DNA of 60,000 nucleotides from Clostridium caldaquaticum (lineage in GTDB: Bacteria > Bacillota > Clostridia > Clostridiales > Clostridiaceae), in assembly GCF_023806125.1 (NCBI RefSeq), contig NZ_JAMSKT010000020.1, positions 1 through 60,000 on the forward strand, written 5' to 3'. Each line of letters starts with the position of its first letter. Within the stretch, counting starts at the first letter, position 1. The position numbers and the translations under genes are program-made. The notes beneath the pieces were generated by a model, which worked only from the letters and a program-made list of their open reading frames with translations, searched no databases and was not told where the DNA came from. Positions 36,169-45,637 of this stretch are shown piece after piece.

Positions 36169-36230
36169 TTTGTCATAATTTTACAGTAATTTTATTAATC
36201 ATTTTTCAAATAACCTTTCATTATGACAAA
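36169..36230. repeat. Separated 11-bp inverted repeat upstream of the ABC/MarR promoter
   Basis: TTTGTCATAAT (36169-36179) and ATTATGACAAA (36220-36230) are reverse complements 40 bases apart. No T-run follows. This may be two binding sites of one regulator or chance in AT-rich DNA. The rest of the cinA-ABC gap shows nothing I can name. Confidence 0.4.
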
Positions 36231-36345
36231 TATTAATAAATTTGTAATTTATGTTAATTAAAATTTAAAATAAAAATACACTTTATAAAAATTCCCTTTT
36301 AACAGGCATTTTTAAATAGTGCATTTTTATTTTAGTAAATGTATT

Positions 36346-37584
36346 TTAAATTCTGCCAATTAACTCTCTTCTAAGCCAATCAAGCAAACTGATTACAGTT
36401 CTATATCTAATTTTCTGTCTGTCGCCGGAAAGATTTAGTTTTTTTACTTTTACTTCACCTTTAATATATAAACCTGCATAAACTAAACCAACGGGTTTCT
36501 CTTTTGTTCCTCCACCAGGACCTGCTATACCTGTAACAGATATTCCTATATCTGTACCTGCTGCTTTAGCAATACCTTCAGCCATTTCTTTAGCCGTTTC
36601 TTCGCTTACAGCTCCATACTTTTCTAAAGTCTCTTTTTTTACATTAAGCCTCTTTATCTTAGCTTCATTGCTGTATGTTACAGCTCCTTCCACAAATACA
36701 GACGAAATGCCTGGATAATTTATTAATGTCCCTGCTAAAAGACCTCCTGTACAAGACTCAGCTGTTGCTATAGTAAGCTTTTTATTTACAAGCATTTCTC
36801 CAACTACAGTTTCAAGAGTTGTTTCCCCTTCTCCATAAATATTCTCACCAAGTCTTTTCCTTATTTCAATTTCTATAGGTGAAATTAAGCTTTCAGCTTC
36901 TTCCTTTGTATTCCCTTTAGCAGTTATTCTAAGTATTGCCTCATGGTCTTTTGCATAAGGTGCTACAGTTGGATTTCTTAGACTATCCATAATATCCTGA
37001 ACTTTTTCTGCCATAGCACTTTCACCTAAACCAGCTACTCTAAGCACTTTAGATACTAAAACACCGTCAGAAAATTTTAAAAGATAAGGAACAACACAAT
37101 TTTCAAACATAGGAATCATTTCCTTTGGAGGCCCTGGAAGCATAACAAGAATTTTATTATCTTCAGCTATAATACATCCTGGCGCTGTTCCATTAGAATT
37201 AGGCAGTACTACTGCTCCTTCTGGTATGTAAGCTTGTTTTTTATTACTTTCACCCATTTCTCTATTTAGCCTATGAAAAAACTCTTTAATCTGATTTAAA
37301 GATTCCTCATGTAAAATCAATTTCTTCCGAAAATATTTTGCTCCAATTTCTTTTGTCAAATCATCTTTGGTAGGTCCCAATCCTCCTGTTGCAATAACTA
37401 TATCTGCTCTTTTAAAAGCAAGTTCATAGGCATTATAAAGTCTATCTTCATTATCTCCAACAACAGATTGATGAAACACTGATATTCCTAAATCAGCTAG
37501 TCTTTTGGATAAATATTGCGAATTTGTGTTAACTATATCTCCAAGCAAAATCTCTGTACCTACAGATAAAATTTCTGCTTTCAT
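36346..37584 (-). CDS. cinA: CinA-family protein (nicotinamide-nucleotide amidase)
   Basis: A 412-residue two-domain protein. The N-terminal MoCF-like domain starts AEILSVGTEILLGDIVNTNSQ, with GGLGPTKDD near 67. The C-terminal CinA domain, with ATAESCTGGLLAGTLI and SVTGIAGPGGGTKEKPVG, removes the amide of NMN in pyridine nucleotide recycling. The length matches Firmicute CinA. AAGGAGG precedes the ATG. The competence link in the name is historical. Confidence 0.95.
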   Translation of the reverse strand: MKAEILSVGTEILLGDIVNTNSQYLSKRLADLGISVFHQSVVGDNEDRLYNAYELAFKRADIVIATGGLGPTKDDLTKEIGAKYFRKKLILHEESLNQIKEFFHRLNREMGESNKKQAYIPEGAVVLPNSNGTAPGCIIAEDNKILVMLPGPPKEMIPMFENCVVPYLLKFSDGVLVSKVLRVAGLGESAMAEKVQDIMDSLRNPTVAPYAKDHEAILRITAKGNTKEEAESLISPIEIEIRKRLGENIYGEGETTLETVVGEMLVNKKLTIATAESCTGGLLAGTLINYPGISSVFVEGAVTYSNEAKIKRLNVKKETLEKYGAVSEETAKEMAEGIAKAAGTDIGISVTGIAGPGGGTKEKPVGLVYAGLYIKGEVKVKKLNLSGDRQKIRYRTVISLLDWLRRELIGRI

Positions 37585-37618
37585 TTTAAGACCTCCTTAA
37601 TGGAAATTAACTACTATT

Positions 37619-37648
37619 ATTTTACATACTTATAGTTTCTATATTCAA
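37619..37648 (-). promoter_or_regulatory. Possible cinA promoter
   Basis: TTGAAT (37643-37648), an 18-base spacer and TAAAAT (37619-37624) on the minus strand, 35 bases before the cinA ATG. Both boxes differ from consensus at one position. Confidence 0.45.
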
Positions 37649-37756
37649 TATTTATATTGGTATTTCCTTCTTAGTAACCATTTTTTCTTTAAAAACATAT
37701 ATTGAAAACATGAGATTTATGAATAAATATGAAAATAAAATTATGAGGTGATTTTT

Positions 37757-39601
37757 ATGTGCGGTATAGCGGGCTTTATAGACCAAAACTTAGATTTAAC
37801 TAAAGCTCACCCAATATTAGGTGCTATGATAGACACTTTAAGCAAAAGAGGACCTGATGCCTCTGGTATCAAACTTTATAAAAATGCAGCACTAGGGCAT
37901 AGAAGATTAATAGTAGTTGACCCTGAAGGCGGAGCTCAACCAATGACAAGAGTTCATAAAGGTAAAGAATATACGATTGTATATAATGGAGAACTTTACA
38001 ATACTGAAGATGTTAGAAAGCTGCTTCTTGAAAAAGGTTATACTTTTAAAGCGTACAGCGACACAGAAGTACTTTTGACTGCTTTTATTGAGTGGGGATA
38101 TGAATGTGTTAAATATATAAATGGAATATATGCCTTTGGGATATGGAATGAATATAGCAAAGAACTTTTTCTTTGCAGAGATCCATTAGGTGTGAAACCT
38201 CTATTTTATTCTTTGCAGCCAGATTCAATAATATTTGCTTCAGAAATAAAGGCACTTTTAAAGCACCCAAAGATTAAACCAGTGGTAGATGAAACAGGAC
38301 TTTTAGAGATTTTCGGCTTGGGACCGGCAAGAACTCTAGGAAATGGCGTGTTTAAATATATAAAAGAAGTGCCTCCAGCACATTACCTATATTATAAAAA
38401 TGGAGATGCTGCTTTAACAGAATATTGGAAGCTTAAAGCAAAGGAGCATAAAGAAAGCTTTGAAGAGACAGCTGCACATACAAAAAGCTTATTACTTGAC
38501 GCTATTGAAAGACAACTTGTAAGCGATGTTCCGGTATTCACCTTTCTTTCAGGAGGATTGGATTCCAGCGTTATTTCTGCTATTGCTGCTGCAGTATTTA
38601 AAAAACAAGGCCGTGGCCAGTTAAACACTTTTTCTATTGATTATGTAGATAACAATAAATACTTTAAACCTAATGAATATCAGCCAAACTCTGACAGCTA
38701 CTACATTTCTAAAATGGTAAAATTCATAGGAAGCAATCACCATAATGTTTATTTAGACAATAATAAACTTGCACAAGCTCTCTACGAAGCAGTAAAAGCA
38801 AACGACCTTCCTGGCATGGCAGATATAGATTCATCGCTTTATTTATTCTGCAGGGAAGTAAGAAAGCACAGCACCGTTGGATTATCTGGTGAATGTGCTG
38901 ACGAAATTTTCGGAGGATATCCTTGGTTTACCCGTAAAGAAGATATAAATTTCAGCTCTTTCCCATGGGCAAAATCCTTATCCACAAGAAAAGATATTAT
39001 TGGTCAAAATCTTTCCAAACTTCCTATTGAAGATTATGTACAAAGTAGATATGAAGAAACAATAAAAGCTGTTCCAAAACTTTATGGAGAAGATAAAGCA
39101 GAAGAAAGAATGAGAGAATTGTTTTACTTAAACGTTAAATGGTTTATGATTACCCTTTTAAATAGAAAAGATAGAATGTCTATGTCAAACAGTCTTGAAG
39201 TCAGAGTTCCTTTTGCAGATTATAGACTTGTGGAATATGCCTTTAACATACCCAACGCTTATAAATTCTATATGGGCAGGGAAAAAGGCTTATTGCGTGA
39301 AGCCTTAAAGGGAATAGTTCCTGATGAAATTATATTTAGGAAAAAAAGTCCTTATCCTAAGACTCATAATCCTATATACACAAAGGCTGTTCAAAAGATG
39401 ATGACTTCAATATTAAATGATAAAAGTTCCCCAATTCTTGACCTTATAAATTTTGATACAGTTAAAGAAATTGTTGAAACAGGAGGTAACTCCTTTAAAA
39501 AGCCTTGGTACGGGCAGCTTATGACCGGACCTCAGGTTATAGCTTATTTAATTCAAATAAATATTTGGCTTAAGGAATATAATGTTCAGATAGAATTATA
39601 G
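37757..39601 (+). CDS. asnB: Asparagine synthase (glutamine-hydrolysing)
   Basis: Makes asparagine from aspartate, ATP and glutamine. The class II glutaminase domain begins MCGIAGFID, with Cys2 as nucleophile after Met removal, and includes RGPDASG and VYNGELYN. The synthetase domain has the PP-loop SGGLDSS near 265 and GECADEIFGGYPWF. The 614-residue length is normal. The ATG at 37757 follows GAGGTGA by 6 bases. It stands alone on the plus strand, divergent from cinA, with a strong terminator after it. Confidence 0.95.
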   Translation: MCGIAGFIDQNLDLTKAHPILGAMIDTLSKRGPDASGIKLYKNAALGHRRLIVVDPEGGAQPMTRVHKGKEYTIVYNGELYNTEDVRKLLLEKGYTFKAYSDTEVLLTAFIEWGYECVKYINGIYAFGIWNEYSKELFLCRDPLGVKPLFYSLQPDSIIFASEIKALLKHPKIKPVVDETGLLEIFGLGPARTLGNGVFKYIKEVPPAHYLYYKNGDAALTEYWKLKAKEHKESFEETAAHTKSLLLDAIERQLVSDVPVFTFLSGGLDSSVISAIAAAVFKKQGRGQLNTFSIDYVDNNKYFKPNEYQPNSDSYYISKMVKFIGSNHHNVYLDNNKLAQALYEAVKANDLPGMADIDSSLYLFCREVRKHSTVGLSGECADEIFGGYPWFTRKEDINFSSFPWAKSLSTRKDIIGQNLSKLPIEDYVQSRYEETIKAVPKLYGEDKAEERMRELFYLNVKWFMITLLNRKDRMSMSNSLEVRVPFADYRLVEYAFNIPNAYKFYMGREKGLLREALKGIVPDEIIFRKKSPYPKTHNPIYTKAVQKMMTSILNDKSSPILDLINFDTVKEIVETGGNSFKKPWYGQLMTGPQVIAYLIQINIWLKEYNVQIEL

Positions 39602-39648
39602 AAAACAGGTATGATTAACATTTCAGCTTTGTTAATCATACCTGTTTT
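39602..39648 (+). terminator. Terminator of asnB
   Basis: A perfect 19-bp stem (39602-39620 with 39630-39648) around TTTCAGCTT starts right after the asnB stop and ends in a T-run. It works for both strands because the arms begin AAAA and end TTTT. Confidence 0.92.
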
Positions 39649-39726
39649 TAAACTAATTTATAAAATAATTTGCTTTTGTTTCATAATTGTTATATCCCAT
39701 CCTTAGTTCAAATTTCATTAACTATT

Positions 39727-40935
39727 TTACCTCTTTTCTTTCATATAAAAATAAGGTCCATACCAACCATCTTCATGAGTGCTTACAAAGGTCCAGGTAA
39801 AATCTTCGTCCACTACATAAATATCTTTATAAAATCTTATGTCCTCTAATAAAAGCTTATCCGCATTTTCTAAATAATAAGCAAAATACCCTTCGTTTAA
39901 GAACATATAGACGTTTTTCTTAGAACTAGCTTTAAATTTCTCCTTTGCTTCTTCACCCTGCAGTGCTTTCAAACGTTCGTTGCTAAAAACATGCCAGAGA
40001 AATGCCTCTATATAAATACCTGAAGTATCAACATCTTTTGCAAACTCCTCAAGCCATTTTTTTCTTAAACTTTCTGCTTCAGAACAATCTTTTAAATCGT
40101 TATTAAAAAGCTGAATATACTTAATTTTCTTTTCTTCCAGTATTATATGAAAAAGATTGTAACAGCATATTTCTATGCTTTCACATCTTATAATACCTTC
40201 GTTAATATGTTCTATTGCAGTATCCTCAGAAGGCTGAGTAACACTAGTAATGCCCTCAACTTCTATTATAGTTTCATTTGAGCTATCACAATCTTCAGGT
40301 GGTATATATTCTATATAATTATTATTAAGCAAAACATTAAAACTGCCATCCTCTCCTTTTCTTATATCTAAATCATTTATTTTTTTACCTGTAAAATATT
40401 CCAAACATGTACACTCTTCACCTTCATAACTTTCACTTTGTACATTCAAAAGTATTAGCTTTACAGCCATATCTCTTAAGCCGCCTTCCTGAAATAAAAG
40501 TTTTATACTATTGTCTTTTCTTTCAATAGACATAGATGAGCAATAAAAATATGGCCAAACACCTTGAAACTGATTTACTAGTTCTGTTCCACCTTTAATA
40601 GCCTTAGGACTAAAAACTTGTCTTATTATTACCGCCCCTCTAGGTATTCTTTTTTCTGAAGGTGATGGCTCTATCCAGGCTAATCTCCAGCTAAGCATAC
40701 GAAAAACTACGTAAAAACCAAATTTATCTTCTCCAAGTACTAATATATTTCCTTCTATTTTTCTCCCATTTTTAATTGTGAGCTCATAAATAATATTTTT
40801 ATCAGGTACAATATTTAGTTTTTCTGAAAACCATATCCTCTTAGTACCAAAAGTTAACTCATAAAAATCCTTATCTTTCCTGCTGACAAATCTTCTATTA
40901 TTTACACATTTTAAAATATGATTTGATATTTTCAC
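39727..40935 (-). CDS. Hypothetical protein with a DUF4275-like C-terminal domain
   Basis: A 402-residue soluble protein with no signal or membrane segment. The C-terminal 150 residues (RKKWLEEFAKDV, EAFLWHVFSNERLKALQGEE, MFLNEGYFAYYLENADKLLL, YVVDEDFTWTFVSTHEDGWYGPYFY) resemble the DUF4275 family as I recall it. The first 230 residues are beta-rich and not recognised. The start is GTG behind GAGAGGCGG. It lies between the asnB terminator and the VWA gene, about 100 bases from the latter. Function unknown. Confidence 0.65.
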   Translation of the reverse strand: MKISNHILKCVNNRRFVSRKDKDFYELTFGTKRIWFSEKLNIVPDKNIIYELTIKNGRKIEGNILVLGEDKFGFYVVFRMLSWRLAWIEPSPSEKRIPRGAVIIRQVFSPKAIKGGTELVNQFQGVWPYFYCSSMSIERKDNSIKLLFQEGGLRDMAVKLILLNVQSESYEGEECTCLEYFTGKKINDLDIRKGEDGSFNVLLNNNYIEYIPPEDCDSSNETIIEVEGITSVTQPSEDTAIEHINEGIIRCESIEICCYNLFHIILEEKKIKYIQLFNNDLKDCSEAESLRKKWLEEFAKDVDTSGIYIEAFLWHVFSNERLKALQGEEAKEKFKASSKKNVYMFLNEGYFAYYLENADKLLLEDIRFYKDIYVVDEDFTWTFVSTHEDGWYGPYFYMKEKR

Positions 40936-41041
40936 TTTAAAATACCGCCTCTCTGCTTTAACAGCTATTATATATTTTTATCATGTACTTAAATTATGTC
41001 TTCCCACCATCCCGCCATTTAATAAATCACCTGAATTACTC

Positions 41042-43837
41042 TTATTTATATCTATTTTTCTTTCTTCTTAAAAGTTCCGATGTATCTATAGTATTATTTT
41101 TTAATTTTTCTTGTATATTTGGTTTTTCTTCAATTATATTAGTCTGAGACTTTTCTGAATCATGTGAAATTTTTTCCAAATCTGTTATCTTATTTGCATC
41201 TGCTTTAGTTTTAACTCTAGTCAAAGTTTTAAAATTTTTCTTCCTACCCTTTACCTTGCTATATACGTTTTCTTTAACTATATTTATTTTTGAGTCAACC
41301 TTCTCAAAGGAAAGGTTTAATCTTCTTAAAGCTATATCAAAAATAAGAAATAACAAAGCTATTATAATAAAAGGAGTTGTCATATCAGTTCTTCCTGACA
41401 CGTCCTTAAGCTCCCCTTTAAATACTTCTTCCGGCGTTTTTATATAACTTCCCCCTGAATCATTAACTAACATATCTAAACTGCTGTTTTCATTATATAC
41501 TCTATACTCTGGAGAATACTGCACAGCAAGCCCATTAGTAGCTGTATTTAAGATTTCTCCGCTTTTATTCTGTACACCCTTTATCATGTAAACTCCAGGC
41601 TCTTTCACATCAAAGCTTCCACCATATTTCCCAGGCTCTGTTGGATAGAGCTTAACTTCAATACTTTCTAATGAAGGCGTCACTACTATGGCAGTAGTAT
41701 TTGTTTCTTCTTTGAAATTTTTATCCGTAAAGCTTATGATTCCCTTGCTTCCCTGCAGCTCTGCCTCTATAGAAGCTTCTTCGCTTTCATAATTTGAGAT
41801 AGAATAGTTTATAATGTTCTGCCAAAGCCTCACATTGTTGTTCCAGCCCACATAGTTTCTGCTCCATTTACCATTTATATCGGAGTTCCACGCTGCAGTT
41901 TTTCCAAGACCGTACTGCCAAATAGTTAAAATAGGATCATCCTCATCACTTCTTAAAATAACCTTTGCTGCATCTTTAGGGGAAGCACCTATATACCCTA
42001 AAAGGCTTGGGAGTCCATTTTCAGCAGCTGCTATAATAGGATGGCTGCTACTTATAACAGGAGTAAACTCTCTGTTGTTTAAATAAGCCTTTGCTGCCAT
42101 AAAGGTTTCCTTTGCAAATATTGTAGGTATATTTGATATATCGTCTGTTGCATAAAATCTTCCGTCAGCACCTTTTGCAATACTTTCAAGCAAAAACTTA
42201 TCCGCATCCTGCCCTACAGCAACGGTAGAAACAGTTATATTATCCTTTTTAATTCTTTTTACAAGCTCATCATAACCTGACTGCTCAGCCTGACCATCTG
42301 TTAAAAGTATAATGTGCTTAATCTTGGCATTGCTAGTCTTTAAGCTTTTATAGCCTTCCTCAAGGGCAGGAAGTATGCTTGTTCCCCCGCCTGGTCTTAT
42401 AGTACCTATATCATCTCTAATACTCTCCTTATCTTCAGCTTTTTTAGGCTTTACTACCCAGTAATTTGTATCATCAAAAGTTAAAACACCTATTTCATCC
42501 TTAATTCTTAATGAATCTAAGGTTCTTGCAGCTGCTTCCTTTGCCACATCAAGCTTAGTAATACCGCCGCTTCCACCTGTCATACTGCCAGACTTATCTA
42601 TAATAAGCATCATGGACATTTCAGGTATTTCCTTTTTACCCTTCATCTCCATATTTACAGGCAGTACCTTTTCAAGATTAGTTTGGAAATATCCCCCAAG
42701 AGCAAAGGAATTTTCTCCTCCTGTTGCTACAAAGCCTCCTCCAAAATCCTTAACGTAAGGCTCAAGAGAATTTAAGAAGCCTTCATTTAAATTTTCTGCT
42801 GAAACATTACAGGTTATTATGCTATTATAAGAAGTAAGCTCTTGAAGAGTTCTTGGAGCTGAATCTGCATCAATTTTGTTATACTCTATTCCTGAAGCAT
42901 TAAGTATATTGATAAGTTCCTCAGCTTCCCCCTTTGCATCTTCAATTACCAATATTTTAGGCTTATCCTTAACATTAGTAAAAGCTGAAGCTTCATTATT
43001 TTTAACTTCACTGTCTGCTTCTGGTTCTAAAAGCACTCTGTAGTTTTTAAAGCCTCCGTTTAAAGCCCTGTCTTTAAACACAAAACTATTACTTCCTTTT
43101 AAAAGCTGAACACTTTCTTCTGAAACCTTGTCCTTTCCACTGAATAAAGTCAGCTTTCCTTTAGTTGCCACAGTACTGGTTATGTTAACAACTACATTAA
43201 AGTCCTCGCCAATATTAAGCCTTTTAGGAATATTAATGCTGTCTACAGCTGCTTCGTCTCCCATAGCTTTATCTATTTTATAAACCTTTAAATCAATTCC
43301 CTGCTCCACAATAGAAGGTGCTGCTTTTGAAGCCTTACCCTCATTTTCCTCGCTGTCTGTTATAAGCACTATTCTCTTTTTACTGTTTTCGGGCATTAAA
43401 GAAATGGCTGTTGTAAGCGCATTTTCTATATTTGTATAAGTTCCGTTAACCTTAGTTTCAAGACCGTTAAAAGCTGGGCTTTTGGAAACAAAACTTTCAA
43501 TTAATGCGTTGTCTCCAAAACTTAACACAGCTACTGCATCCTTAGAAGTCTTTTTATTAATAGCATCTGCTACAAACTTTTCTACAGCAGACTTATTTGC
43601 AAGCATGCTGTCTGAAGCATCAATCACAAACACCGTAGCAGCATCTTTTGCATTCCATTTAAAACTAAAGCCGCTTAAAGCTAAAATAAGCAGAATAAAA
43701 ATTATGCTTCTTACTATTAAAATGGTATTCTTTTTCACTTTATATATTCTGCTGAGCCTTTTAGATGTATAAAAAACTAAAAACAATGTAATGGGTAACA
43801 GTATAAGTAAATAGGGACGTGTAAAATTAATAGCCAT
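41042..43837 (-). CDS. Large membrane protein with two VWA domains
   Basis: A 931-residue protein with two N-terminal membrane helices (about 8-25 and 40-58) and a C-terminal one (TPFIIIALLFLIFDIAL). The first VWA domain carries the complete MIDAS start DASDSM near 72. A GATase-like segment (FVATGGENSFALGGY) precedes a second VWA with DKSGSM near 415. A basic tail ends the protein. Such proteins pair with MoxR and DUF58 partners. I prefer the ATG at 43837; one two codons earlier is also possible. It overlaps the preceding gene by 11 bases. Confidence 0.82.
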   Translation of the reverse strand: MAINFTRPYLLILLPITLFLVFYTSKRLSRIYKVKKNTILIVRSIIFILLILALSGFSFKWNAKDAATVFVIDASDSMLANKSAVEKFVADAINKKTSKDAVAVLSFGDNALIESFVSKSPAFNGLETKVNGTYTNIENALTTAISLMPENSKKRIVLITDSEENEGKASKAAPSIVEQGIDLKVYKIDKAMGDEAAVDSINIPKRLNIGEDFNVVVNITSTVATKGKLTLFSGKDKVSEESVQLLKGSNSFVFKDRALNGGFKNYRVLLEPEADSEVKNNEASAFTNVKDKPKILVIEDAKGEAEELINILNASGIEYNKIDADSAPRTLQELTSYNSIITCNVSAENLNEGFLNSLEPYVKDFGGGFVATGGENSFALGGYFQTNLEKVLPVNMEMKGKKEIPEMSMMLIIDKSGSMTGGSGGITKLDVAKEAAARTLDSLRIKDEIGVLTFDDTNYWVVKPKKAEDKESIRDDIGTIRPGGGTSILPALEEGYKSLKTSNAKIKHIILLTDGQAEQSGYDELVKRIKKDNITVSTVAVGQDADKFLLESIAKGADGRFYATDDISNIPTIFAKETFMAAKAYLNNREFTPVISSSHPIIAAAENGLPSLLGYIGASPKDAAKVILRSDEDDPILTIWQYGLGKTAAWNSDINGKWSRNYVGWNNNVRLWQNIINYSISNYESEEASIEAELQGSKGIISFTDKNFKEETNTTAIVVTPSLESIEVKLYPTEPGKYGGSFDVKEPGVYMIKGVQNKSGEILNTATNGLAVQYSPEYRVYNENSSLDMLVNDSGGSYIKTPEEVFKGELKDVSGRTDMTTPFIIIALLFLIFDIALRRLNLSFEKVDSKINIVKENVYSKVKGRKKNFKTLTRVKTKADANKITDLEKISHDSEKSQTNIIEEKPNIQEKLKNNTIDTSELLRRKKNRYK

Positions 43838-45626
43838 ATACATACACCATCCATTCTGCCATAAGTATTAAGAGTGCTGCTGTTACAAGAAAGCTTTTAA
43901 GATTTATTCCTGAAGAATTTAGAATACTATTGCTTTCTGCATTATTAAAAGTTTTGTCTTCAGTATCTATATCAGACTCCTTCTCACTAGGAAAATTAAC
44001 AGCAAACAATCGTTCTGTTTCATCACCTTTAAAGCTTTGAGTAAGTCTGTAAATTCCTATTTCATCAGTATTTTCATAGGGCTTTATTGGATATTTAACT
44101 TCAATATCCTTACTGCTTCCTGAAGGAGATTTCATAGACAGCTTTTCTATATCTCCTATTGAATTTATTGTGATTGATTCTCCACTTTTATAGGAGGACT
44201 TTGTTTGAAAATCAAAATCAGTTAAATAACTTATTAAATTATGCATAAAAATAGGAAACTCAGATATTAGAGGAAAATCGCTGCTATGAAGGTCAAAGGC
44301 TAAAACTCCTGTCTTTTGTCCCTTAAGCTCCCCAACAAACCCTGCTGGCTTGTTATTTACTTTTAAAAATACACTTGCCCAATATGGAACTTCTATATTT
44401 TTAAACTTTGAAACAGTAAAATGTACATTTTCCATATATTTAGTTATACTGCTCTTAACTGCTTCACCTAAGCCGCCATCTATATCACCGTTAACTTTAA
44501 AACTTTCACTATCCTCTGGAGGATTTAAAAATAAAACTGCTCCTTCTTTTGGAAGAGCTTTCGGTGACACTCCATCAAAAATATATAAATCATACTTATC
44601 CATTATATTTTCAAAAGAATTAGTCTTATAAAGCTCTATATTGTTTAATGATGCTAAAACTTTTTCAATAAATACATTTCTTTCTGAAACTAAAAGCACC
44701 TTTTGACCCTTAGTACTCTTAACAACTTCATAAATACTGTTGTCTTCATTAAGTGAATCCTTTTTACTTATTTCTCCATGAAGATATTTTGTATAATTAG
44801 GTAAACCTGCAAAATATATAGTTTTTACTTCCTTAGGCTTAAGTTCCACATCCTTTAAAAAAAAGAGTTTTTCTTCTGCATAAAGAGCAACTTCTCTTTT
44901 TTGACTGTTACTGCTTCTATTATTAATTCTGATTATTGCATTAATGCCGCTTTCTGATTTGCTGTGGGATATGTAATCCAAACTCACATTTTCAGAGTAG
45001 GAATTAAGTACCTGAACCTCGCCATTTATACCTTTAATATCAACATTTTTATCAGTAAAAAATATACTCCTGTAGCCTTTATCCTGCTTAGATATTGATT
45101 TTACTAAGGATAAACTATCATTTATATCTCCAGCTGCATTAGTAATCTTTATATTTTTCAGCTTGTTTATAGCATCCTCCTTGTTTTCTGATAAGCTTAT
45201 CTCAATCCTTGGCTTACTTCCTGACGATATTAAAGTTATCTTGCTTCCTGTCCTTAGTGAACGTATAAGCTTTTCTGCTCTTTTTATTCCTTCTTCAAAT
45301 TTTGTGCTGTCTTCATAGGCAGCCTTCATGCTTCCAGTAGTATCTATTACTATAATTATATTTTGCTCTCCTCTTCCTTTTATGAGTAAAAACGGATCTG
45401 TTAAAGCAAGTGTTAATAGTAAAGCTAATATTATTTGAAGAATAAGGGGCAGGCTGCTCTTTAATCTTTGCCAAGGAGTATTAACATCTATATCTTTTAT
45501 AACCTGATTCCATAAATATAAACTTGAAATTTTTCTCTCTTCAAATTTTTGCTTTAATATATACATCGCTATTATTACTGGTATAGATATAAGAAAAAAC
45601 AGAGCTGCAGGATACAGTAATCTCAT
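43827..45626 (-). CDS. BatA-type membrane protein with VWA domain
   Basis: A 599-residue protein. The N-terminus LLYPAALFFLISIPVIIAMY followed by LYLWNQVIKD is the aerotolerance BatA N-terminal type, with a second helix near 60-80 and a last one near the C-terminus. The VWA domain begins IIVIDTTGSM: the second MIDAS position is Thr where Ser is usual. The gene starts 12 bases after DUF58, and its stop lies inside the next VWA gene. The role, probably in an ATPase-driven membrane complex, is inferred from partners. Confidence 0.8.
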   Translation of the reverse strand: MRLLYPAALFFLISIPVIIAMYILKQKFEERKISSLYLWNQVIKDIDVNTPWQRLKSSLPLILQIILALLLTLALTDPFLLIKGRGEQNIIIVIDTTGSMKAAYEDSTKFEEGIKRAEKLIRSLRTGSKITLISSGSKPRIEISLSENKEDAINKLKNIKITNAAGDINDSLSLVKSISKQDKGYRSIFFTDKNVDIKGINGEVQVLNSYSENVSLDYISHSKSESGINAIIRINNRSSNSQKREVALYAEEKLFFLKDVELKPKEVKTIYFAGLPNYTKYLHGEISKKDSLNEDNSIYEVVKSTKGQKVLLVSERNVFIEKVLASLNNIELYKTNSFENIMDKYDLYIFDGVSPKALPKEGAVLFLNPPEDSESFKVNGDIDGGLGEAVKSSITKYMENVHFTVSKFKNIEVPYWASVFLKVNNKPAGFVGELKGQKTGVLAFDLHSSDFPLISEFPIFMHNLISYLTDFDFQTKSSYKSGESITINSIGDIEKLSMKSPSGSSKDIEVKYPIKPYENTDEIGIYRLTQSFKGDETERLFAVNFPSEKESDIDTEDKTFNNAESNSILNSSGINLKSFLVTAALLILMAEWMVYVYGY

Positions 45627-45637
45627 ATGTTCACTCC

